DNA of 64,000 nt from NCBI RefSeq assembly GCF_014137855.1, contig NZ_JACGWT010000004.1:62001-126000 (forward strand), given 5' to 3'. Positions 43,899 to 52,953 of this stretch are shown piece by piece. Numbering within the stretch: position 1 is the first letter of the stretch; every line of letters begins with the position of its first letter. The notes below the pieces were generated by a model. That model was not told where the DNA came from. It did not search any database and saw only the letters and a program-made list of their open reading frames with translations. Source of the DNA: Microlunatus kandeliicorticis (GTDB lineage: Bacteria > Actinomycetota > Actinomycetes > Propionibacteriales > Propionibacteriaceae). The position numbers were made by a program, and so were the translations under genes.

Positions 43899-44873
43899 AT
43901 GAACGGCACCGTGCTGGTGACCGGGGCGACCGGGTTCATCGGCTCCCGGTTGTGCCCGGCGCTCGAGCAGGCGGGGTGGACGGTCCGGGCGATGACCCGC
44001 CACCCCGAGGACTACGCCGGGGCCGGTGAGCCGGTGGCCGGGGACGTCTCCGACCCCGACAGCCTGGTCGGGGCCCTCCGGGGCGTCCGGGCCGCCTACT
44101 ACCTGGTCCACTCGCTCAGCTCGTCCGACTTCGTCGAGAAGGACGCGGCCGCCGCACGGGCGTTCGGGCGGGCGGCGGCGGAAGCCGGGGTCGAGCAGAT
44201 CGTCTACATGGGCGGGCTCGGGTCCGACGACGACGACCTCTCGGACCACCTGCGGTCGCGGCGCGAGGTCGAGGGGCTGCTGGCCGAGGGCGGGGTGCCG
44301 GTGACGGTGCTCCGGGCCGCGATCGTGGTCGGGCACGGCGGGATCTCCTGGGAGATCACCCGGCAGCTGGTCAAGCACCTGCCGGTGATGATCGCCCCGA
44401 TCTGGGTGACCACCCGGAGCCAGCCGATCGCGCTGCCCGACGTGATCCGCTACCTGGTGGGCGTGCTCGGGCACCCCGACGCCGTCGGCCGGGTGTTCGA
44501 GATCGGCGGCCCGGAGGTGCTGAGCTACTCCGACATGCTGCGCCGGGCCGGCAAGGTGCAGAACGGGCGGGACGTCCCGATCCTCACCGTCCCGCTGTTC
44601 ACCCCGAACCTGTCCTCGCACTGGCTCGCGCTGATCACCGACGTCGACGTGGCCACCGGCCGGAACCTGATCGACTCGATGAGCAACGAGGTGGTCGTCC
44701 ACGACGACAGCATCCGCGCGGTGGTGCCCGGCCAGCCGATCGGCTACGACGAGGCGGTCCGGTTGGCGCTGGCCGAACGGGCCGCCGCCGGGGCCGACGA
44801 CGGCCGGCCGGGGGACCGCGGGCGGGCCCGGAGTGCGCAGCAGACCGGCGCGCCGGGGACCCGGGCGGAGTGA
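43899..44873 (+). CDS. NAD(P)H-binding protein, atypical SDR/NmrA-like
   Basis: 324-residue Rossmann protein starting TVLVTGATGFIGSRLCPAL; VRAMTRHPED after strand 2 suggests NADP. AYYLVHSL near residue 66 and VYMGGLG near 105 match the complex-I-associated or DUF2867-type atypical SDRs, which usually lack the catalytic Tyr-Lys pair. Likely a reductase or quinone-binding protein of unknown substrate. It overlaps the next gene by four bases (GTGA). Confidence 0.85.
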   Translation: MNGTVLVTGATGFIGSRLCPALEQAGWTVRAMTRHPEDYAGAGEPVAGDVSDPDSLVGALRGVRAAYYLVHSLSSSDFVEKDAAAARAFGRAAAEAGVEQIVYMGGLGSDDDDLSDHLRSRREVEGLLAEGGVPVTVLRAAIVVGHGGISWEITRQLVKHLPVMIAPIWVTTRSQPIALPDVIRYLVGVLGHPDAVGRVFEIGGPEVLSYSDMLRRAGKVQNGRDVPILTVPLFTPNLSSHWLALITDVDVATGRNLIDSMSNEVVVHDDSIRAVVPGQPIGYDEAVRLALAERAAAGADDGRPGDRGRARSAQQTGAPGTRAE

Positions 44874-45631
44874 GCGCACCGCCCGGGCGGACCGGCCGCC
44901 GGCCCCGGGCCGGGCGGCCGCTGGTGCCCGGCCGGACCGGGCGCTGGTCGGACCAGGAGTGGTCCGTGCGACCGGGTCCGGGCTCGGGTGCGTCGGGCAA
45001 CCCGGCCAACGCCCGGCGGATCGGCGTCGCCGTCGCCACCCTGGTGGTCGGGGCGGTGCTGCTCGGCTTCGGGCTCAACAGCCCGCCCGGCGGGCTGCGG
45101 TTCTACGTGCTGACCGTCGCGCTGGCGCTGACCTGGGCGGTCGGGGCGTTCGCCTCCGGGACCCTGCACCTGGGGGTCATCCGGCGTCGGGACGTGCTGC
45201 GCCGACCGGTGCTCGCGCCGGCGCTGCTCGGACTGCTGGTCGGCGGCGTCTTCGTGCTCGGCGGGCTGGTGGTGCGGCAGGTCCCACCGCTGCGCGCCTA
45301 CGTCAGCACGGTGCTCGACCACGCGACCGTCTCCGGCGCCCTGCCGGTGGTGATCGGGATCACCCTGGGCAACGGGCTGGCCGAGGAGCTGTTCTTCCGC
45401 GGTGCCCTGTTCGCCGCGCTCGGCCGACACCGGCCCGCGGTCTTCTCCACGCTGATCTACGCCCTGATCACCGTGGCCACCGGGAACCCGATGCTGGTCT
45501 TCGCCGCCCTCGTCCTCGGCTCGCTGCTCGCGCTGCAGCGGACGGTGACCCGCGGCGTGCTGGCACCGATCCTCACCCACCTCTCCTGGTCGCTGGTGAT
45601 GCTGTTCGTGCTGCCCGCCGTGCTGCGCTGA
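44870..45631 (+). CDS. CPBP-family intramembrane protease-like protein
   Basis: 253-residue membrane protein with about seven helices after a basic, Pro-rich cytoplasmic tail (1-45). The CPBP/ABI active-site motif EE-x3-R is present as AEELFFRGAL near residue 170, and HLSWSLVML near 240 supplies the second His block. Such Rce1-like proteins are proteases or immunity-type membrane proteins. GTG 44870 overlaps the SDR gene. Confidence 0.88.
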   Translation: MSAPPGRTGRRPRAGRPLVPGRTGRWSDQEWSVRPGPGSGASGNPANARRIGVAVATLVVGAVLLGFGLNSPPGGLRFYVLTVALALTWAVGAFASGTLHLGVIRRRDVLRRPVLAPALLGLLVGGVFVLGGLVVRQVPPLRAYVSTVLDHATVSGALPVVIGITLGNGLAEELFFRGALFAALGRHRPAVFSTLIYALITVATGNPMLVFAALVLGSLLALQRTVTRGVLAPILTHLSWSLVMLFVLPAVLR

Positions 45632-45722
45632 CGCGACGCCCGAACCGGATGCCCGACCGCGGCAGCGGGTCTCCGGCTCGTCTCACAGGGTCGCGCTCGA
45701 CCTGACCTCTAGGGTGTGGCGG

Positions 45723-46799
45723 GTGCACCTCGAGGCCCTGTTCGAGCGCGTCGGACCGATCCTCGGGTTCCTCGTCTGCATCACCGTCGTTGCCGAGCTG
45801 GCCGACCGGATCGGGCTGTTCGACGTGCTGGCCCGCGAGGCGGCCAGGATCGCCCGTGGCTCGGTGGTCGGGCTGTGGCTGCTGGTCGTGCTGGTCGGCA
45901 GCGTCTCCTCGGCGGTGCTGTCGCTCGACACCACGGCGGTGCTGATCACCCCGGTGGTCCTGGTGCTGGCGCGCCAGCTCGGACTCAGCCAGTCGCTGTT
46001 CGCCTACACCGCGGTCTGGCTGGCCAACACCGCCTCGCTGGTGCTGCCGGTGTCCAACCTGACCAACCTGCTCGCCTGGAACCGGCTCGGGGGCGGCATC
46101 TTCCGCTTCGCCGAGGTGATGTGGCCTGCGGCGCTGGCCGCCTTGCTGATCACCGTCGGGTTCGCCGCGGTCGTGTTCCGGCGCGAGCTCCGTGGACGCT
46201 ACCAGCAGCCGCCCGAGGTGCACGTCGAGGACAAGCCGCTGCTGATCACGGCCGGGGTGGTCTGCGGTGGGCTCGGCCCGGCGTTCGCGCTCGGGGTCGA
46301 CGTCACGCTCGCCGCCGCGGTCGGCGCGGTGATCATGGTGGTCGCCTGCCTGGTCCGGAACCGCAGCCACCTCAGCTGGAAGCTGTTGCCCTGGCAGCTG
46401 GTGGTCGGCGTCAGCGTGCTGTTCGTGGTCGTCCAGTTCGCCCAGGAGCACGGCCTGTCCACGGTGCTCGGCTACGCGGCCGGGCACGGCGAGCGCTGGC
46501 TCGACCTGCTCCGGCTGAGCGGGATCTCCGCGGCCAGCGCCAACGTCGTCGACAACCTGCCCGCCTATCTGGCGCTCGAACCGCTGGCCGACACCCCGCA
46601 GCGGATCGCCGCGCTGTTGATCGGGGTGAACGCCGGGCCGCTGATCCTGCCCTGGGCCAGTCTGGCCACGCTGCTCTGGGCGGGCCGCTGCCGCGCGGCC
46701 GGGGTCAGCGTGAACTGGCGGACGTTCGCGCTCCGCGGCCTGGTGCTGGTGCCGCTGCTGGTCGTCGGCTGCGTCAGCGCCACCGCGCTGCTCGGCTGA
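45723..46799 (+). CDS. ArsB/NhaD-type ion permease (SLC13-like)
   Basis: 358-residue membrane protein of the ion transporter superfamily. Typical is the first re-entrant block SAVLSLDTTAVLITPVVLVLARQLG near residues 60-86 and a second SANVVDNLPAYLAL near 270, with NLTNLLAW between. About nine or ten helices. Substrate might be arsenite, Na+/H+ or a dicarboxylate; there is no arsR or arsC nearby. TAGGGT at 45710-45715 lies seven bases before GTG 45723, so this leaderless start is preferred over GTG 45714. Confidence 0.82.
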   Translation: MHLEALFERVGPILGFLVCITVVAELADRIGLFDVLAREAARIARGSVVGLWLLVVLVGSVSSAVLSLDTTAVLITPVVLVLARQLGLSQSLFAYTAVWLANTASLVLPVSNLTNLLAWNRLGGGIFRFAEVMWPAALAALLITVGFAAVVFRRELRGRYQQPPEVHVEDKPLLITAGVVCGGLGPAFALGVDVTLAAAVGAVIMVVACLVRNRSHLSWKLLPWQLVVGVSVLFVVVQFAQEHGLSTVLGYAAGHGERWLDLLRLSGISAASANVVDNLPAYLALEPLADTPQRIAALLIGVNAGPLILPWASLATLLWAGRCRAAGVSVNWRTFALRGLVLVPLLVVGCVSATALLG

Positions 46800-46881
46800 A
46801 CCGCCGGTCGCTGCCCGCGCGGCACGTCGGGGGCGCGCAGGGGGTGTCCGACTGTCGGTGGCCGGCTCTAAGGTCTCGCGC

Positions 46882-47310
46882 ATGTTGGATCATCTCGGGG
46901 TGCCGGTGGCCGATCTGGACGCCACCGTCGGGTTCTGGACCACGGTCTTCGCGCCGCTCGGGCTGCGCGAGATCACCCGTTTTCCCACCGGACCGGAGAG
47001 CTGGCTGGCCGGGCTCGGCGGCGGGGACGGCGCACCGTTCCTCTGGTTCCACAGCGGCATGGGCGCGCCCGTCGACCAGGAGCTGCACATCGCCCTGGCC
47101 GCGGACGCCGGTCAGGTCGAGGCGGTGCACCGCGCGGCGGTGCAGGCCGGCGCGGAGGTGCTGCACGCGCCCAGGGAGTGGCCGGAGTACCACCCGGGCT
47201 ATTACGCGGTCTTCCTCCGCGACCCGAACGGGCACAACGCGGAGGCGGTCTGCCACACCGGCGGGCCGTCAGCTCCCGACGCGGCCGGGTTGGCAGAATC
47301 GAGCGGGTGA
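46882..47310 (+). CDS. VOC-family (glyoxalase-fold) protein
   Basis: 142-residue vicinal-oxygen-chelate protein: MLDHLGVPVADLDATVGFW at the start and YYAVFLRDPNGHNAEAVCH near the end, with the metal-ligand positions His 4, Glu in QELHIAL and Glu in HNAEAV. Substrate unknown. ATG 46882 follows TAAGGT (46869-46874) by seven bases, so it is probably leaderless. Confidence 0.88.
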   Translation: MLDHLGVPVADLDATVGFWTTVFAPLGLREITRFPTGPESWLAGLGGGDGAPFLWFHSGMGAPVDQELHIALAADAGQVEAVHRAAVQAGAEVLHAPREWPEYHPGYYAVFLRDPNGHNAEAVCHTGGPSAPDAAGLAESSG

Positions 47311-47395
47311 CCCCACCGAGCACGACGGCCACGGCCCACCCGCCCGCGACGGCCGACGGCAGCGCCGCGGAGCCCCGTGAGCGGGGGAGCCGGCG

Positions 47396-48586
47396 GTGAG
47401 CGGAGCGGTCACCGCGGCGAAGCGGTTCGTCGACCGTCCGGGCGTCGCCCACCTGCTGCGCGCCAACACCCGGTTCACCAGCCGGCTCGGCACCCAGTTC
47501 AGCGCGGCGGTCACCTACTTCTCGGTGCTGGCCATCGTCCCGATCGTGCTGTTCGCCTTCTCGGTGGTCGGCTTCGTGCTGACCGTGGTCAACCCCGGTG
47601 CCCTGGGCTTCGTGCTGTCCCAGCTCTCGGGCGCACTCCAGCCGTTCGGCGCCTCCGCCTCGCGGCGGGTGCTGGCGCTGGTGGAGAACGCGCTGCGGCA
47701 CTGGGCCGCGCCCGGGATCATCGGGCTGCTGTCGGCGATGTACTCCGGAGCCGGCTGGGCCGGCAACCTGCGTGACGCGGTGCGCGCACAGTGGACCGAG
47801 AACTTCGACGTCCAGTTCCGGCAGCAGCAGAACATCGTGGTCAAGACGCTCAAGAACTTCGGCGTCCTGATCGGGCTGCTGGTCTCGCTGGTGATCACCT
47901 TCGCGCTGGCCTCGATCTCGACCGCGCTGACCGACACGGTGCTCGACCTCGTCGGGCTGAGCGACATCAGCTGGCTCAAGCCGGTGCTGGTGGTGGTCCC
48001 GATCGTCATCTCGATCGCCGCCGGTTGGCTGGTCTTCCTCTACCTCTTCCTGGTGCTGCCCGAGGAGCGGGCGCCGTGGCCGGCGCTGCGACGCGGATGC
48101 CTGATCGGGGCAGTCGGGCTCGGGGTGCTCCAGTACGGCACCACGCTGCTGATCCAGGCGCTCAGCGGCAACAAGGCGGTCCAGCTGTTCGGGCCGGTGG
48201 TCGTCGTCATGCTGTTCTTCAACCTGTTCGCCCGGCTGGTGCTGTTCTGCGCGGCCTGGATCGTCACCTGGGAGGAGCCGGCGATCGAGCCGCGCACCAG
48301 TGCGGAGCCCGGGGCCATCCCGCCGGAGAACCGGACCCGGCGGACCGCCGCGCAGTCGTACGTCCGCGGTGAGCCGACGCCGGATCCCGAGCTCGACGAG
48401 CCGCTCGACCCCGACGCCCCGCGGAACATCCGGACCCCGGGCACCCCGGTGCCCGAGAAGGTGGCCCTCCGGGCCAGCCGGCTCAGCCTCGGGGCGGGGT
48501 GGATCACCGGCACCGCCACCGGCGCGGGGCTCGGCGCCCTGCTCGCCCTCGGCCTGAGTCGGCTCACCCGCGGCCGCAAGGACTGA
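47396..48586 (+). CDS. YihY/virulence factor BrkB-family membrane protein
   Basis: 396-residue protein with six hydrophobic helices. The first block RLGTQFSAAVTYFSVLAIVPIVLFAFSV and the last helix FGPVVVVMLFFNLFARLVLFCAAW are typical of the YihY family (formerly misnamed RNase BN). The C-terminal 130 residues are a soluble Pro/Asp-rich tail ending in one more hydrophobic stretch. Function unestablished. Start GTG 47396 has GGGGGAG upstream. Confidence 0.87.
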   Translation: MSGAVTAAKRFVDRPGVAHLLRANTRFTSRLGTQFSAAVTYFSVLAIVPIVLFAFSVVGFVLTVVNPGALGFVLSQLSGALQPFGASASRRVLALVENALRHWAAPGIIGLLSAMYSGAGWAGNLRDAVRAQWTENFDVQFRQQQNIVVKTLKNFGVLIGLLVSLVITFALASISTALTDTVLDLVGLSDISWLKPVLVVVPIVISIAAGWLVFLYLFLVLPEERAPWPALRRGCLIGAVGLGVLQYGTTLLIQALSGNKAVQLFGPVVVVMLFFNLFARLVLFCAAWIVTWEEPAIEPRTSAEPGAIPPENRTRRTAAQSYVRGEPTPDPELDEPLDPDAPRNIRTPGTPVPEKVALRASRLSLGAGWITGTATGAGLGALLALGLSRLTRGRKD

Positions 48587-48607
48587 CCTCGCCGGGCGCG
48601 CTGCGCC

Positions 48608-48774
48608 CTTCGACGGGCTCAGGCTCGATGACCGCGCGTTGAGCTTGTCGAAGCGCCGTCAACCACGCGCGCTGAGCCCTTCGACAGGCTCAGGGCCCGT
48701 GGTGACGCCGCGCCGGGAGACGTGCGCTGAGCCTGTCGAAGCGCCTTCAACTACGTGCGCTGAGCCTGCCGAAA
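48608..48774. repeat. Five CTTCGACAGGCTCAG elements in mixed orientation
   Basis: Plus copies at 48608-48622 and 48679-48693; inverted copies at 48639-48653, 48727-48741 and 48760-48774. Neighbouring opposite copies can pair as hairpins. They fill most of the 237-base gap between yihY and the convergent phosphofructokinase gene and belong to the same family as the array at 25241. No gene is seen in the gap. Confidence 0.88.
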
Positions 48775-48823
48775 CGCGCTGGACCCGCCCGTCGACGGCC
48801 CCAGCGCATCGTGCTCGGCTCGC

Positions 48824-50044
48824 TCAGTGCGAGACCGGGACCGGCTCGGCGGCGGGCTGGCCGATGGCGGCGAGCAGCTCGGTGTACCAGTCCTGGGTGA
48901 CGTCGAAGGGCTTGGCGCCGGCGATCCGAGCGAACTCGATCGCCCGGAGCTCGCCGCCGCGCTCCTCGTCCTCGCCGATCACGCCGGGCTCGCCGCGGCG
49001 GGCGCAGTCGACGGCGAGGTCGGTCATCTTCTTGATCAGCGCCAGGTCCTCCTCGTTGGCCGCAGCCGACCGGGAGAAGTAGCCGGACTTCTGCACCAGC
49101 ACCTTCTGCGCGCCGAGCCGCTCGGCGAACTGCTTGCCGAACCACTGGCCGGGGTTGATCGTGTCGAGCCGGACGTGACCGAACGGGTCGCGCGCGACCT
49201 CCTCGCCGGACCGCTCCAGCTCGCTGATGATCGTGTCGACGCCCGCACCCTCGGAGACGAACAGGTTGACGTTGCCCACCTCGTCCATGACCGTCTGCAG
49301 CCGCGCCGCCTCGGTCTCGAGGTCGAAGCGGGCCTCGGGCACGTAGACGCCGTGGATGTCCCAGGCCTCCCTGCTCAGACCGATCTCCGGCAGCCACTGC
49401 CGGCTCTCGATCCACTTGCGGTACGACCGCGCGGCGGCGGCGGTCAGCCAGCCGCAGTTGCGTCCCATCACCTCGTGCACGATCAGCATCCGCGCGCCGG
49501 AATTGTGCTCGGCGAGCACGTTCTGGGCGAAGAGGGCGGCCTGGTCGGCGGCGGTCCAGGCGCCGAGCGACTGCCGGATCGGGACGATGTCGTTGTCGAT
49601 GGTCTTGGGCAGCCCGACCACCGTGAGCCGGTAATCGTGCTCGGCCAGGTAGGCGGCCAGATCGGCGGCGGTGGTGTTGGTGTCGTCCCCGCCGATGGTG
49701 TGCAGGACGTCGACCCCGTCCTCGGTCAGCCGCTGCGCCGCCGCCTCCAGCGGGTCGACGCCCTCGGCGACCAGGCCGCGTTTGACCAGGTCCTTGGCGT
49801 TGGTGAGCTTGACCCGCGAGTTGCCGATCGGCGAACCGCCGAACGCGTGCAGCAGCGCCGCGTTCTCGCGCACCGCCGGCGTGACGGTGATCGAGTCGCC
49901 GCTCAGCAGGCCCTGGTAGCCGTGGCGGTAGGCGATGATCTCGACGTCGGGGGCGATCTCGGTGTACCGCTCGATCAGCCCGCCCACGGCGGAGGACAAG
50001 CACGGGGCGAATCCGCCGGCGGTCAGCAACGCGACTCGGTTCAT
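48824..50044 (-). CDS. pfp: Pyrophosphate-dependent 6-phosphofructokinase
   Basis: 406-residue glycolytic enzyme, fructose 6-phosphate to fructose 1,6-bisphosphate. The donor loop reads GGDDTNT near residue 107: the second Asp in place of Gly marks PPi rather than ATP use. PKTIDND near 137 (catalytic Asp), MGRNCGWL near 185 and SEGAGVD near 255 complete the site. ATG 50044 follows TAGGCT (on the minus strand, 50057-50052) by seven bases, so it is probably leaderless; the frame opens further upstream but with no signal. Confidence 0.93.
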   Translation of the reverse strand: MNRVALLTAGGFAPCLSSAVGGLIERYTEIAPDVEIIAYRHGYQGLLSGDSITVTPAVRENAALLHAFGGSPIGNSRVKLTNAKDLVKRGLVAEGVDPLEAAAQRLTEDGVDVLHTIGGDDTNTTAADLAAYLAEHDYRLTVVGLPKTIDNDIVPIRQSLGAWTAADQAALFAQNVLAEHNSGARMLIVHEVMGRNCGWLTAAAARSYRKWIESRQWLPEIGLSREAWDIHGVYVPEARFDLETEAARLQTVMDEVGNVNLFVSEGAGVDTIISELERSGEEVARDPFGHVRLDTINPGQWFGKQFAERLGAQKVLVQKSGYFSRSAAANEEDLALIKKMTDLAVDCARRGEPGVIGEDEERGGELRAIEFARIAGAKPFDVTQDWYTELLAAIGQPAAEPVPVSH

Positions 50045-50177
50045 GACCGGCAGCCTATCGGCGCCCCCGGGTGCACCCGTCCGGCCGGGGAAGCGGTGGA
50101 CAGTGCTCACGCAGGCCCCCACGCGGCTCGCGCGAGGCGTCCCGTCGGCACCTCCGTGACGCCCGGCCGGACCCGGC

Positions 50178-50636
50178 TCAGGCGGTCCCGCGGTCGCCGG
50201 GCTCGAGGAACCGGGCGCCCGTGCCGCTGAGCGCAGCGCGGTCACCCGGGTTCTGCAACACGCAGCGCTGCAGGCTGAGGCAGCCGCACCCGATGCAGCC
50301 GTCGAGGTTGTCGCGCAGCCGCTCCAGCCGTTCGATCTGTTCGTCGATCCGCCCGCGCCAGCCCCGGGACAGCCGGGCCCAGTCCGCCTTGGTCGGGGTC
50401 CGCCCGTTCGGCAGCCGCGCCAGCGCCTCGGTGATCTCCTCCAGGCTGAGTCCGACCCGTTGCGCCGACCGGATGAACGCCAGCCGGCGCAGGGTCGAAC
50501 GACGGAACCGGCGCTGGTTGCCGCCGGTGCGCTCGGAGCTGACCAGTCCGTGGCTCTCGTAGAAGCGGATCGCCGACGGCGCCACCCCGGAGCGGGCGGC
50601 GACGTCGCCGATGGTCAGCAGGTCGGTGCTGTGCAT
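50178..50636 (-). CDS. soxR: Redox-sensing MerR regulator SoxR
   Basis: 152-residue SoxR. The MerR helix-turn-helix is IGDVAARSGVAPSAIRFYESHGLV, and the [2Fe-2S] ligands C-x2-C-x-C-x5-C are in GCIGCGCLSLQRC near residues 119-130. In actinobacteria SoxR responds to redox-cycling compounds and controls few genes, usually its divergent neighbour. ATG 50636 lies seven bases from TAGGCT (50649-50644), leaderless. The divergent SDR gene shares a SoxR box. Confidence 0.95.
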   Translation of the reverse strand: MHSTDLLTIGDVAARSGVAPSAIRFYESHGLVSSERTGGNQRRFRRSTLRRLAFIRSAQRVGLSLEEITEALARLPNGRTPTKADWARLSRGWRGRIDEQIERLERLRDNLDGCIGCGCLSLQRCVLQNPGDRAALSGTGARFLEPGDRGTA

Positions 50637-50655
50637 GACCGCGAGCCTAAGACAA

Positions 50656-50673
50656 CCTGGAGTGAACTTGAGG
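50656..50673. promoter_or_regulatory. SoxR operator
   Basis: CCTGGAGTGAACTTGAGG matches the known 18-bp SoxR box CCTCAAGTTAACTTGAGG at 15 positions, in the gap between soxR and the divergent SDR gene, just upstream of the soxR -10. It can serve autoregulation and the SDR gene; the SDR gene's own -10-like TAGGGT lies 40 bases beyond, at 50714-50719. Confidence 0.85.
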
Positions 50674-50745
50674 TCGTCGCGGCGGCCGCGCCGCGCACCG
50701 GGTGCACGCCGGGCTAGGGTGCGGCGCAACCGGAAGGGGAGCGCG

Positions 50746-51579
50746 ATGGCCACGAACGGCCGGTTCGAGGACCGCACGGCGCTGGTGACCGGCGGAGCGC
50801 ACGGCATCGGCCGCGCCGCCGTCGCGCGACTGCTCGACGAGGGTGCCCGGGTGGCGGTCGCCGACCGGGACGCGGACCAGGCGGAGCAGACCGTCGTCGC
50901 TCTGGCCGCCGGCGCCGACCCGGCGGACGGTCCGGACCGGGCCCGCGGCGCACGGTTGCTGGCCCTCGGGTGCGACGTCACCGACCGCAGCCAGGTGGAG
51001 ACCGCCGTCGCCCGCACCGTCGAGCGGTTCGGCGGGCTCGACCACGTGGTCTGCGTCGCCGGGGCCTCGGCGGGCACCGCGGACCTCGCGGCGACGGACG
51101 ACGACGTCTGGCGGGCCATGTTCGAGCTCAACCTGCTCGGCGCGACCCGGGTGCTCCGGGCCGCCGAGCCGGCTCTGACCGCTGCGGCGGCAGCCGGCCG
51201 GGGCGCGACGGCGGTGCTGGTCGGCTCGGTCAACGGTCTGGCCGCCTGGGGTGAGGAGCCCTACGCCGTGGCCAAGGCCGGGCTGGTCAACCTCGCCGCG
51301 AACCTGGCGGTCCGATGGGGGCCGCGCGGGATCCGGATCAACGTCGTCGCGCCGGGCACCGTCCGCACCCGGGTCTGGGACGGCCGCCCCGACGACCTCA
51401 AGCGGCTGGCCCGGGCCTACCCGCTCGGTCGGGTGGGGGAGCCGGCCGAGGTGGCCGCCGCGATCGCCTTCCTGGCCTCGAACGACGCGTCCTGGATCAC
51501 CGGGGTCACGCTGCCGGTCGACGGCGGCGGCTCGACCGGCCCGCGGCGGCTGCTCGACGCCGGCGCCGGAGACGGCTGA
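50746..51579 (+). CDS. SDR-family oxidoreductase, predicted SoxR target
   Basis: 277-residue classical short-chain dehydrogenase: ALVTGGAHGIGRAAVARLL, then VADRD after strand 2 (NAD preference), CVAGASAG in place of the usual NNAG, and YAVAKAG for the catalytic Tyr-Lys near residue 173. Ends with ASWITGVTLPVDGGG. ATG 50746 has GAAGGGGAG upstream. Divergent from soxR with the SoxR box between, so induction by redox-active quinones or antibiotics is likely. A role in reducing such compounds is inference. Confidence 0.88.
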   Translation: MATNGRFEDRTALVTGGAHGIGRAAVARLLDEGARVAVADRDADQAEQTVVALAAGADPADGPDRARGARLLALGCDVTDRSQVETAVARTVERFGGLDHVVCVAGASAGTADLAATDDDVWRAMFELNLLGATRVLRAAEPALTAAAAAGRGATAVLVGSVNGLAAWGEEPYAVAKAGLVNLAANLAVRWGPRGIRINVVAPGTVRTRVWDGRPDDLKRLARAYPLGRVGEPAEVAAAIAFLASNDASWITGVTLPVDGGGSTGPRRLLDAGAGDG

Positions 51580-51602
51580 GCGCCGGCTGTCATGATGGCG
51601 CG

Positions 51603-52280
51603 ATGCCCTTGCTGCTGGTCGACCTCGACGACACGCTGGTGCAGCGCGCCGTCGTCTTCGAGCAGTGGGTCGCGGACTTCGCCGACCGGCACCGGCTCGC
51701 TCCGGCCACGGTCGACTGGCTCCGCGAGCACGACGCCGGTGGTCGTCGGGACCGGATCGCCTTCTTCGCCGACGTCGCCGAGCGTTGCGGTCTCGACCTC
51801 GACCCGGTCGAGCAGCTGGACCGCTGGCGCACCGACTTCGCCGCCCGCTACCGGCTCGAACCGGCCACCGTGGCGGCGCTCCACGCGGCCCGGGCGGCCG
51901 GCTGGAAGATCGGGGTGGTGACCAACGGCCGCGAGCGGGTGCAGCTGGCCAAGCTCGACGCCTGCGCGATCTATCCGGTGCTCGACGCGGTCTGCATCTC
52001 CGAGGAGATCGGGGCGGCCAAGCCGGACCTGCGGATGTTCGCGGCGGCCGCCAACCGAGCCCGCGACGGGCTGGCCGGTGGCTGGATGATCGGCGACAAC
52101 CCGGAGGCCGACATCGCCGGCGGGCGCAATGCCGGGTTGCGCACCGCCTGGATCCGGATGGGCCGCCGGTGGACCGGCCCGGGTCCGGAGCCGGACGTCA
52201 CCGCCGACACCTTCGCCGAGGCGGTGGCCGCGGTGCTGGCGCGCGGGCCACGGACCGGGCGGCCGCAGGCCCGCCGCTGA
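51603..52280 (+). CDS. HAD-superfamily hydrolase
   Basis: 225-residue HAD phosphatase with all four motifs: LLVDLDDTLVQ (nucleophile Asp 8), VVTNGR near 115, AAKPDLRMF (Lys) near 142, and GDNPEADIAGG near 165. Helical cap of type I between residues 15 and 95. Substrate unknown. CATGAT at 51591-51596 lies six bases before the ATG. Confidence 0.9.
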   Translation: MPLLLVDLDDTLVQRAVVFEQWVADFADRHRLAPATVDWLREHDAGGRRDRIAFFADVAERCGLDLDPVEQLDRWRTDFAARYRLEPATVAALHAARAAGWKIGVVTNGRERVQLAKLDACAIYPVLDAVCISEEIGAAKPDLRMFAAAANRARDGLAGGWMIGDNPEADIAGGRNAGLRTAWIRMGRRWTGPGPEPDVTADTFAEAVAAVLARGPRTGRPQARR

Positions 52281-52302
52281 CGTCCCGGACTAGCATCCGG
52301 GC

Positions 52303-52923
52303 ATGGCGCGGTACCTCGACGTCCACCCCGACAACCCGCAGCCGCGGCTGATCGGCCAGGCGGTCCAGGCGCTCCGGGACGACGCACTGATCGTCTACCC
52401 GACCGACTCCTGCTATGCGCTGGGCTGCCGGATCGGCAACCGCGACGGCCTCGACCGGATCCGGGCCATCCGCCGGCTCGACGACAAGCACCACTTCACC
52501 CTGGTCTGCGCCGAGTTCGCCCAGCTGGGCCAGCTGGTGCAGATCGACAACGCGGTGTTCCGGCTGATCAAGGCGAACACGCCGGGGCGCTACACCTTCA
52601 TCCTGCCGGCCACCCGGGAGGTACCGCGGCGCTTGCAGAACCCGCGGAAGAAGACCGTCGGGGTGCGGATCCCCGACCACGTGGTCACCCAGGCCCTGCT
52701 CGCCGAGCTGGGTGAGCCGATCCTCTCCAGCACCCTGCTGCTCCCGGGCCAGGAGGAGCCGATGACCCAGGGCTGGGAGATCAAGGACGCGCTCGACCAC
52801 CAGGTCGACCTGGTGCTCGACTCCGGAGACTGCGGTCCGGACCCGACCACGGTGGTCGACCTGTCCGGTGGCGAACCGGTGGTGACCCGGCTCGGCGCCG
52901 GCGACGCCACGCCGTTCGAGTAG
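52303..52923 (+). CDS. Sua5/YciO/YrdC-family protein
   Basis: 206-residue YrdC-fold protein: LRDDALIVYPTDSCYALGCRI near residue 24, RRLDDKHHFTLVCAEFAQL near 65, and PGRYTFILPATREVPRRL. This is the YciO-like branch (it has KHHFT rather than the KR-x-P of YrdC/TsaC), so threonylcarbamoyl-AMP synthesis is possible but not certain. TAGCAT at 52291-52296 lies six bases before ATG 52303. Confidence 0.88.
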   Translation: MARYLDVHPDNPQPRLIGQAVQALRDDALIVYPTDSCYALGCRIGNRDGLDRIRAIRRLDDKHHFTLVCAEFAQLGQLVQIDNAVFRLIKANTPGRYTFILPATREVPRRLQNPRKKTVGVRIPDHVVTQALLAELGEPILSSTLLLPGQEEPMTQGWEIKDALDHQVDLVLDSGDCGPDPTTVVDLSGGEPVVTRLGAGDATPFE

Positions 52924-52953
52924 GACCGGCCCACCCGCGGCCGACCCCGAGGG

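Noticed and set aside
45714-45722. GTG 45714 as start of the ArsB/NhaD-type permease
   Set aside because: It lies inside the -10-like TAGGGT; the GTG at 45723, seven bases after the hexamer, is the better start.
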